Assembly (NCBI RefSeq): GCF_958295425.1
Contig: NC_081143.1
Location: 27,426,586 to 27,490,585, forward strand
Direction: 5' to 3'
Length of the DNA: 64,000 bases
DNA from: Solea solea
Taxonomy: Eukaryota; Chordata; Actinopteri; Pleuronectiformes; Soleidae
Shown: piece by piece, positions 56,530-64,000 of the stretch
How positions within the stretch are numbered: position 1 is the stretch's first letter
Layout: every line of letters begins with the position of its first letter
The notes under the pieces: generated by a model
The model's input: only the letters and a program-made list of their open reading frames with translations
The model's database searches: none
Told to the model about the DNA's origin: nothing
Position numbers and translations under genes: made by a program

Positions 56530-56856
56530 GTGAAGATCATTAGAGCGAGAGAACTCAGTCAGTATCAGCGTGGAAGGAAACGGCGCGACAGACGGGACGC
56601 GTGGCGGAGAGAGGCTCGTCTTCTCCGCGTGGACATATGGAAAAGACATCTCGACGCGGCGATCTCAGCATCTGGACGTTCGGAGGACTCGCTAAACAGA
56701 TTATGGAGCAGGTCACATTGTTGCTCGCATCACTTTGACACTGTCACTAAAGAGGAGTACATGACAATCTGTTCCCACCCAAAAACTAGGTTAAGGCGTG
56801 ATGCGAGAGGTGCCACGAACAGATGGTCACTCCGCATGAATTTACAGCATCTCTGA
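56530..56856 (+). other. Arg-rich open frame of uncertain status (108 codons)
   Basis: The frame starts MKIIRARELSQYQRGRKRRD and remains rich in Arg, with His/Cys residues (CCSHHF) near the middle. The first half is CpG-rich, unlike its AT-rich surroundings. No domain is recognised, and upstream and downstream splice sites are not convincing. A transposon ORF fragment is the likeliest explanation. Confidence 0.2.
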
Positions 56857-57214
56857 AGACACAGAATCCTCAGCTTTATACTATTTCTTTTCATTTTCTG
56901 GTTGTTTACCTTCATCTAACTTGTTTTTTTTTGCTTGACACTTACGTCAGTATATCGGAGGTGGAAAACAGCTGTTCCCTTTCAAACTTCATCTTAAAAA
57001 AGCGTTTAAAGTTACCTCTGATCATACCAATGTAACAATTAAAGACATAAAACACACAGTGGACATGTTACAGTTCTCTCTGTTGGCAGTTTGACCTGAT
57101 CCTGTCCTGCAAGATTGGGTAACTTTTGGAAAAGATTTGGGGGAAAAGGGCAACGCTAACGCGAGCAAAATCCAAGAGGAATTAAAGCATCCTGGGTCTA
57201 GACCGGGCATCAAC

Positions 57215-57560
57215 AAATGGTGGACCTCAGTCTGGGTACGGATCAAGTTAAGGCAGGTGCAGCTAATCCAGTTAATACGGCAATCGGTTACCACGAGGGT
57301 CGGGTACCGAAGCACGGCGCCAATAGGGCACCAGTTCCCGAAGTAACGGTAGTAACAAGACCAAATAAGAACGACAATTTCAGTGCCTCATTTCGGTGCC
57401 TGACTTCTTTACCGCCCCCTGGTGTTCTGGCGTCAACTCGCTCGCCGCTTCCCGGGAACGCAGACATGTGTACTCGCCGCACCTTCTCCCGCCCGCCCCC
57501 CTCGCAGGGGGCTTGTCAGTGGGACCCGGAGGAGAGAGAGGAGCTGCTCAAAGCTCTGTT
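57215..57560 (+). mobile_element. Possible decayed DNA-transposon fragment
   Basis: Phrases such as cgggtaccgaagcacggcgc and gtgcctcatttcggtgcctg, plus a GC-rich cccgcccgcccccctcgcag patch, resemble fish DNA-transposon sequence. A 141-codon forward frame crosses it without a domain. Confidence 0.3.
57412..57424 (-). promoter_or_regulatory. CTCF-like core motif
   Basis: The reverse strand reads caccagggggcgg. Same core and orientation as 4639-4653. It sits in probable transposon DNA, a common source of such motifs. Confidence 0.28.
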
Positions 57561-57867
57561 TGCTCTTCAAAAACAAACAGGCACTTTTTATTTATTTTAT
57601 TCATTGAGAATTTGGTCACGTTTTATTTTACTTGCAATGTAGGCCTCATGCGTTCATTGTGCCCGCTCCATATTAAAACCTTGTAATATATATTCTGTAT
57701 ATAGTTCAATACTATACTCTCTAAATGCAGACGTGCGTGTTCTTGTATTTGTAGTTTTGTTTGGTTGTCAAACTTTTTATGGTAAGTAGTTATTTGTTTT
57801 CATTTAAAATTCCTCGGCTCCACTCCTGATCACAGTCCCTGGTTTAGAACAGTTTTTTTCTCAAAGG

Positions 57868-57927
57868 ACCACCAGAGGAAGCTTGCGTACCACTAGTGGT
57901 GCCCATACCACAGTTTGAGAACCATGG
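57868..57927 (-). mobile_element. hAT-like terminal fragment
   Basis: The reverse strand starts atggttctcaaactgtggta, followed by a gcttcctctggtggtcc block, matching the end at 34601-34675. Confidence 0.55.
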
Positions 57928-58038
57928 GTATAAATCGTACAGACTTTTTTGGGGGGTTTTATTGTAAGGTTACGGTTAGACTTGGCTTTAGGTTAAGGGT
58001 AAGGGTTAGACGTTTAGTTGTGATGGTTAAAGTTCGGG

Positions 58039-58130
58039 CAGTGGTGTCAAACTCGCGGCCCACGGGCCACACGAGGGCCCCAGTCGATGTCCTGCGGCCC
58101 TACGCTTTTACACTTGTTTTAAAATGATAA
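58039..58130 (+). mobile_element. hAT-like terminal fragment
   Basis: Starts cagtggtgtcaaactcgcgg, then cccacgggcc, the same end type as 30445. An AAT run follows at 58154-58182. The other end was not found. Confidence 0.5.
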
Positions 58131-58459
58131 AGAAAACAATGAACAATATTTTTATTATAATAATAATAATAATAATAATAATACAGTTAGGTTTTAATTA
58201 TCACATTTTTAAATTCAACTTTACATGATATATTATGTTATATATTGTAAGCTTCTCTACTGTCTTAATTACAATAGTTATTTTTAAAGTTTTTTTTAAG
58301 TTAATTTTGAACCAAAACAAACACTTTTATTTTGAAAGGGTGCACGATATCATCCTAAATGTCTTTAATAAGCGGCGGCATGACAAATTATCGAGATCGC
58401 ATTTTAATTTCTAATCTAAACTGTTAGTTTTTTTCCAAAACTTTGTCACCTGACGTTAA

Positions 58460-58515
58460 GGAGTGTGTGTGTGTCTGTGTGTGTGTGTGTGTGTGAGACA
58501 GAGAGAGAGAGAGAG
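58460..58515. repeat. (GT)n plus (GA)n tract
   Basis: GT with one interruption (58460-58497), then GA dinucleotides. Confidence 0.85.
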
Positions 58516-58804
58516 AACCAGTTTGTCGACACATAAAAAAGAGACCCGCTTGACTCCGCCTCTCTTTTACCCCGAGTGTGTGCGAGTGATGAGGTCAAGC
58601 TGAAAACATGACGTTAATATTTAAACACTCACTTTTTTGCCACTAAAGCATGAATTAAACACGGGGCGAACGAGTCACACCTCGCTCTCTGTCCCACTCC
58701 GTCAGTGTGTGGCACACAGATTTGTCTTCCTCTGCTTCCTCTCTATCCATCCGTCCGTCTTCTCTTTCTCACAAATCCATCTCTTCCTGGACCCCTCCCT
58801 CCAT

Positions 58805-58862
58805 CTCTCTCTCTCTCTCTATCACACACACACACACACACACACACCCTCTCTCTCTCTTT
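58805..58862. repeat. (CT)n-(CA)n-(CT)n compound microsatellite
   Basis: CT, then CA (58822-58847), then CT again. Confidence 0.88.
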
Positions 58863-58969
58863 TCTTTCTCTCTGTGGTTCAATAATTGATGTGAGGCGTT
58901 CTGTCTTCCTTCATCTGGCTGGGGAGGTTTAAGAGACATGACTCGGCTGTGGAGGGCACTTTGTACGAC

Positions 58970-59022
58970 CACACACACACACACACACACACGCACACAC
59001 GCGTGCACACACACACACACAC
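58970..59022. repeat. (CA)n microsatellite
   Basis: About 53 bp of CA with gcgtg interruptions. A GT tract on the same strand follows at 59106-59133. Confidence 0.88.
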
Positions 59023-59167
59023 ATGTAGGCACATGTTTGACTGCAGAGTTCAGGCAAAGGGCCCTTCACTTGCATTAATTTTGCAGTACAGTCAAAGTGC
59101 TCGGTGTGAGTGTGTGTGTGTGTGTGTGTGTGTTGTGCAGCTCTTCAGAAACCTGTGTGGTGACGGG

Positions 59168-59207
59168 GTAACCGTGGGTAACCGTGGGTAACCGTGGGTA
59201 ACCGTGC
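59168..59207 (+). repeat. 10-bp tandem repeat (gtaaccgtgg)x4
   Basis: Four consecutive decamers; the last ends in gc instead of gg. Confidence 0.95.
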
Positions 59208-59307
59208 GTGTGAGTGTGTCCATGCTGACGCCACGCGACATTGTTATAAAGCTGTAATGATAATACAACGTTAGTTGTTTTCTTGGGTTCCTTTACAGGA
59301 AAACAGG

Positions 59308-59372
59308 CCAAAACTATCAGACCTGACTGCGGGAGCGCTTGTGTGTATACAGCAGCAGAGCAGGGGCGGGCG
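59308..59372 (+). repeat. Dispersed repeat, short copy (matches 27795-28120)
   Basis: The phrases aaaactatcagacctgac and gggagcgcttgtgtgtatac plus agcagcagagcag lie adjacent here. In the inverted 27.8-28.1 kb copy they are about 250 bp apart, so this copy has an internal deletion or the other an insertion. Confidence 0.6.
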
Positions 59373-59707
59373 GGGACATGGTGTATTTAATATTTCAAAC
59401 TGCAGGTTTACCAAGCAGCGGAATTCACTCGTGAAACAATGGAACAGTAAATGATATTCTTACGGTGACAGAAATAAACAACCTCCACACCAACAAACAC
59501 ATGATACTTGATAATGTAAACAATATCGAAGTCCAGATGATAACATTAAATCATGACGAGGAATTATTCAATTAAAAAAAGAGCCACTCATGTTAACGTA
59601 AAATATTGTCCACTTCAATTGGCGATAGAGGAAGCAGCGTTATATGTCTCACAAATGTGTAGAATATAGAATTTAACCATTACATTAAAAACAGTGGAAT
59701 TATAAAC

Positions 59708-59767
59708 AAACTGCAGCTTTCACATCATTTCCAAATAGCTTTGGAAATGATGTGAAAGCTGCAGTTT
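59708..59767. repeat. Perfect 28-bp inverted repeat, 4-nt loop
   Basis: The left arm 59708-59735 is the exact reverse complement of the right arm 59740-59767, with loop tagc. The stem contains ctgcagctttcacatcattt and ends in AAA/TTT. Followed by a T-run. No coding neighbour. Confidence 0.96.
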
Positions 59768-59840
59768 TTTTTAGCCCTGATTTGAACGACTTGTCGCAAA
59801 AATTAAAAAAGCCACTCATGTCTGACCCTGGAATATTGAA

Positions 59841-59881
59841 TTAAACCTGAATTAAACCTGAATAAACCTGAATAAACCTGT
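59841..59881 (+). repeat. Short tandem repeat (aataaacctg)n
   Basis: Four units of aat(t)aaacctg, two 12-bp and two 10-bp forms. Confidence 0.85.
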
Positions 59882-59889
59882 ACTTGTTG

Positions 59890-62200
59890 ACAGAATTTTA
59901 AAATCTATACTTTCACACACAAAACAAGCTGTTTAAGTGATTTAAATGAAGACAACTTACTTTAGTTTCAGTGGCTTGTATTTATTTCACGTTTCCCCAA
60001 CCTAAGTCTTTCTTGTAAAGCTCATAATGTAATGTTATTAAAGGTGCAGCGCATGTTTTCGCTGATTTTCTTCAGTTCCTACTTAAAAATAAAATAAAAA
60101 AATTGTCATTTAAATTTCTTTCTTGACAAATATGCAACAATTTCCCTGTTAACACCCGGTTGCAATTTCCTTAGAAAACTATATTTTTTTGCTGATTTTC
60201 CTCAGCTTCTCCTTAGATTTATAATGTTTTTTATGTGACATTTTGATCATATTTGTCACGTCTGTTCAGACAAGGATGTGTTAATCTAAAGCATTTGAGG
60301 CAGCAAAGTTCAATCATTGTGGAATTTAGACGCATAAAAACACAACAATTTCTCATTTAGTACTTGCTCTGTTAAATATGGATTTAATCATTCAAAAATA
60401 TTGTATTTTATTGTTTGAAAACACACTTGTTCTCACTTTTTTGCAATTTCCTAAAAACACTTTGCACTTAAAGCTCTTTCCTCCAATTTATATATAAACT
60501 TAAGTCTTAATCATTTTTCTTTATAATGAAGAATCACTTTATCACAATCAAATGTTGCTAAACGAGTCATTTTATTTATTTTAAGCCAAGTTTCAACCAA
60601 ATGTTCTTTTGTGTGATGAAAATGTACAAAAAAAAAAAAAAAAATCAAGTTGTTTGAAGTAATATTTGCAAAAGTTGTTTCATTTATTGAAAACTGCGCA
60701 GAATCTTCCACGAGCAGATGTAACGATGCGGGTGAAGGTCGCCTTGTCGCTGTTAACCATCGCCAATGAAAGAGAGAGAGAATGTAAGAAAACACTGCAC
60801 TGGATTGTTATGAAGGACAGTGTGAAGCAAAATGCTTCTACTTTATTTCCTTTGTCATCTGTCAAAGTTTTTACAAGCGCACAATAATGAGTGTCCACAC
60901 GGTGGGAAAAAAGAAAGGAACAAATATTTTCACTCAGATACTTTTTCTAACAGTTACAAAAGAGAATCTTGTTGTATGAGTTCCTATTGACCCTCTCGGG
61001 CCTCTGGAGACTGTGTGGATAGTTTTTTTCTGCTCCTGGTATGAATCTAAAAATGATTCTGTTTGTCAGAATAAGATAAAAGCAGAAACTTTACCTCCGC
61101 TCACACGTCGCTGCTCCAACCAGTGACCAAAGTTAACTCAAGGCAGTTTAGTTATTCATTCAGCATAAGTTGTGTCCTCATCGCGCTGTGCCTTGTTTCT
61201 TTTGGGCAGATATTTCCTGTTTTATTAACGTGGTTATGTTTAGACACAGTGAGGAAACAAAAAGCCACAAAGTTACGTCTTTGTAACGTGAAAATCTGCC
61301 AGAAATTTCTCAATATTTGGCCTCAAACGTGGACTTTAGGATGTTTCACCATGTCCGGCTAAATACTCGTCTTCTTCTCGGTCCAAATTTTGCCAAAAAT
61401 ACTGGAGAAATAGATAATTTCTGTTCATAATCTAAAACATGTAAAGTTATCCTCTATTTCCACAAAAGAAAATTAGAATATTTATTTGTTTTGCCCATAA
61501 ATATATGAGAGTTATTACAATGAAATAAAAATATTACATAACACCTTAATAAATTAAGTTGAATTAACTAAGTTGATAATTAAAATAATATTTTTAAGTT
61601 TGTTAACCTTTTTCTTTTTTTCAGAAGTGAATTTTACTGCTAAAAAAACATTGTTTCCTGCCAACAGAGGCAGATTCTTAATATACAGTATGTTTGTATA
61701 AGTTTAGAAACACAAACTCTGCTCTGATCCTGGAACGACCGTCTCTATTCTAATTACACTGTAAAAAACGTAAACTTACTGTAAAAATAAAGTAAACATA
61801 TTGTTTTTTTGTTTGTTTGAAAGTTCCAGGCGGACAGCGACTCCAAACCTGTCACGACTTCCGGTCCATTGAGCTGTCACTCTAAAACTCAGTAGCTAAT
61901 CAGCAGCCGGCTTTCTAAGGCCCACCCACAAACAAAAAACCACAGCGCAAAGAACAAGTGTATTTTCAAACAATAAAACTTTTGAACAATTAAATCGAAA
62001 TTTTACCTGCTTCGTGAAAAGTGTTGTTTGAAAACATTGACACAAACGTAACTCCACAGTCATTTGGGTTGAAGTTTTCTCAGTGTATTCCAGACACAAA
62101 AATGAACGCAGGTTTTGATGAAATCCACAAAAAAAATGAAGAATGAAAGCTGATAAATATTGTTGGTGATTTTATTTGGCGTTTGCGTCTCATCTATATT
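59890..62200. other. Intergenic, no confident feature
   Basis: AT-rich unique DNA with an A-run at 60628-60644. The phrase cactgtaaaaaacgtaaact (about 61758) resembles ends of fish repeats but is too short to call. Small frames at 60666-60887 (+) and 60680-60898 (-) are mutually overlapping chance frames. Confidence 0.45.
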
Positions 62201-62204
62201 TCAG

Positions 62205-62665
62205 TTCATCCCCTTTGTTTCTGTCTCTCTTTCCTGTCTTAATTGAAAGGCCATGGCAGGGGACCTGAGCAGCAAATAGCCTGATCAATACACAGCCTGA
62301 TGTGTAAATTGATCGTGTTTGTGAGTATGATGGAGGCCGCGCTTTCGCAGCAAGCAAGTGTCTGAGTGACGGAAGGAGCCATTCTTTTTTCGTGTGTGTT
62401 TGTGTGTGTAGTCCCACTCCCACTTATTGAGGTGTTCAATCAGTGCATAATTCATTCTCACCCAGAGACTGTTGTGTGGTTGCAGGACAATTCATTTACT
62501 CCGCAGGCTCCAATCAAAAACTATTCCCAGGCATTCTCCTCTGTAATAATCACTGCGTCTGAGATGAGACGATCCATAACGCTAAACTGCTTTACACTGA
62601 GGGCCACAGAGCTGTGGACCACTGATTTCTGTTTCTAATTATGTAAATTCATACAGAGGGCATCT
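62205..62665. promoter_or_regulatory. Candidate enhancer-like unique block
   Basis: About 460 bp nearly free of simple repeats, with many core-type motifs: cttaattgaaagg (about 62238), cctgatcaatacacag (about 62281), gtaaattgatcgtg, gtgcataattcattctc (about 62443), caggacaattcatttactcc, caatcaaaaactattcc (about 62511) and ctaattatgtaaattca (about 62635). One of the two most convincing enhancer-like regions, with 25.6-26.9 kb. Confidence 0.32.
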
Positions 62666-62727
62666 GATTAGGACAAACTAAAGTTGAATAAATCGACAAG
62701 AAGTAGGGGAAATAAAGAATCGTCTAC

Positions 62728-62946
62728 CGCTTTATCCTTCAAAGAAGGATCGCTGGTTGGTTAGTTGGTTGGTTGTTTGACCGGATTTAGGGCAAAAGGT
62801 GGGTTCAGGGGCGTCTCATTAACCTCTGCATGATTTTGGACTGTGTGTGGAACCGGAGAACCCGGAAAAAACCCACAAAACACATGGAGAGAACATGCAA
62901 ACTACACACAGAAAGACCTGCATGCTACAAGGCAACAACGGCCCAT
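62728..62946 (-). mobile_element. tRNA-derived SINE (family 1), 5'-truncated copy
   Basis: On the minus strand it reads ggcctt-type start, gtgtagtttgcatgttctct, gggttttttccgggttctcc and aaggataaagcggtagacg at the 3' end. The tRNA head is missing. It directly abuts another copy in the same orientation. A ggttggttagttggttggtt stretch near 62755-62775 is an internal expansion. Confidence 0.7.
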
Positions 62947-63232
62947 AACTTCCATCCATCATCTACCAATTTATCCTCCACATGAGGGTCGTGGGGGGCC
63001 GCTGGTGCCAATCCCAGCTGATATAGGTCGCCAGTACATTGCCAGGGCCGCATAAAGACAAACAGCCATTCACTCTCAAACTCATACCCACAATCAATTT
63101 AAAGTTTGCCTTATCCCTAAATCTGCATGTTTCTGGACTGTGGGAGGAAACCAGAGAACCCGAGTGGGTGACAAACCCAGGTCTTCTTGTTGCAAGGCAA
63201 GAGTGCTCATCACTACACCATCCGTATGGCCC
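62947..63232 (-). mobile_element. tRNA-derived SINE (family 1), nearly complete
   Basis: On the minus strand: head ggatggtgtagtgatgagca with cttgccttgcaacaagaaga and cctgggtttgtcaccc (63170-63230 on +); body gggttctctggtttcctccc and agtccagaaacatgcagatt; 3' end cgaccctcatgtggaggata followed by gatgatggatgg. Matches the forward copy at 6525. Confidence 0.82.
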
Positions 63233-63298
63233 TACTAGAACAAACCAGCAATTGTGTAACCGAACCTTTGGCCCATTCCTTAAATACTGTACAATACA

Positions 63299-63402
63299 TG
63301 TACACTCATCAGCAACTTTATTGGGGACACCTGCTCAACTGTGTGTCAATTCAAATATCTACTAAGCCAATCACATGGCAGAAACTCGCTCAGGCACTCG
63401 TG
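63299..63402 (+). mobile_element. Tc1-like transposon terminal fragment
   Basis: The sequence tgtacactcatcagcaactt, tattggggacacctgctcaa and aagccaatcacatggcagaa closely resembles the end of a common fish Tc1/mariner element (cactttattaggtacacctg type). No transposase remains in the window. Confidence 0.5.
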
Positions 63403-63404
63403 CC

Positions 63405-64000
63405 TTTTAGAACATTGGTGCTCTGAGTGAACCAGCCCACATTCCCACGAGATAACAGAATCACAGTCCCATGAACCTCACTCATCAATGGCATCAATGC
63501 ACAGTGGGAGCGGAACATTCTGTTAATTATCTCAGAATTGCATGGACACCCAAACTGTAGTCTCTTTTGGAGACACCACTGCATGTTCAGGTTCTGCACC
63601 AATTTTGTTCCACGGCAGCCTCATGGAACTGAGACTTTCAAACTCAAACCATATGTTGAAAAGTTAAAAGGTAAATGGACACAGTTGAACCTTTGGTTTG
63701 CAGAAATGTAAGTAAGTCTGAGCTTTTGACACCTGACAAACACCGGCCTATACCATACAGATCTAACTGCAGCGGTCACCATGGTAATCTAGTGCTTATT
63801 ATTCCTGACTTGAAAGTGAGGTGTATATCTCTGAGGCTGTGGAGGCTCACACTCCTCCAGCATGATTAGAAGTCTCTGCCCGTCTACCTCAGATCTGTGG
63901 ACGCTGGACAAAACAAGCTCCACCTGTTTCAGGATTGTGTTGAGACTGTAGTTGTGTGATTTTGCATTTTAAGAAAGTGTCTATTTTCGGAAAAAATGAA
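63405..64000. other. Intergenic, no confident feature
   Basis: Unique sequence to the window edge. Small frames without domains. Confidence 0.45.

Noticed and set aside
57960..58025. Interstitial telomere repeat (ggttaagggtaagggttag)
   Set aside because: Only a few degenerate units; not a true TTAGGG array.
1..64000. Endogenous retrovirus or other viral insertion
   Set aside because: No paired long terminal repeats, no gag/pol/env-type frames and no primer-binding-site context were seen.

Overview
The window looks like vertebrate nuclear DNA, most probably from a teleost (percomorph-type) fish. It is AT-rich and very dense in CA/GT and other microsatellites. It carries fossils of fish-type transposable elements: L2/CR1-like LINE 3' ends, tRNA-derived SINEs, short hAT-like elements and a Tc1-like end. 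I found no convincing exon of a host protein-coding gene, no rRNA or canonical tRNA gene, no CRISPR array and no prokaryotic operon. The longest open frames (about 170-220 codons) lie in low-complexity or purine-skewed DNA and show no recognisable domain. The best reading is an intergenic region, or a very large intron, of about 64 kb.

Layout. 1-20 kb: a CTAC tetranucleotide array (about 735-1403); a dispersed element whose interior has expanded into a 20-bp minisatellite (2715-3140); an L2-like LINE end (5715-6118); a sequence present twice 3.7 kb apart (6291 and 9991); tRNA-derived SINEs; an L2 copy lying inside a SINE (8436-9117); a LINE-type 3' end (11440-11696); a perfect 16-bp hairpin (16971-17006); and an old complex satellite of about 130-bp monomers (18185-19540). 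20-28 kb: a second copy of the 20-mer-bearing element (20255-20873), then very AT-rich DNA with many simple repeats, then a CpG-rich, transposon-poor stretch (25590-26890) that is the best regulatory or promoter candidate in the window.

28-42 kb: microsatellites; a short hAT-like element (30445-30765); a dead LINE reverse transcriptase (32800-33360); an old repeat interrupted by a SINE (35840-36290); another hAT-like element (36370-36840); a purine-skewed stretch followed by a long CA tract (37360-38128); and a 180-bp tandem repeat (40270-41825) that ends in a 360-bp dimer duplicated with no difference over its full length. 42-64 kb: mainly unique sequence with several enhancer-like patches, two further 20-mer arrays (46566-46833 and 54369-54713), clustered CA/GT inverted pairs (53.3-53.6 kb), a perfect 28-bp hairpin (59708-59767), two adjacent SINEs of one family (62728-63232) and a Tc1-like end (63299-63402).

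No genes here can be said to work together. Interspersed among the repeats are stretches of balanced, unique-looking sequence with homeodomain-, TCF- and SOX-like core motifs. They resemble the conserved non-coding elements that surround vertebrate developmental genes, but conservation cannot be tested from one sequence, so those calls are low-confidence inferences. The firm observations are the repeat structures.
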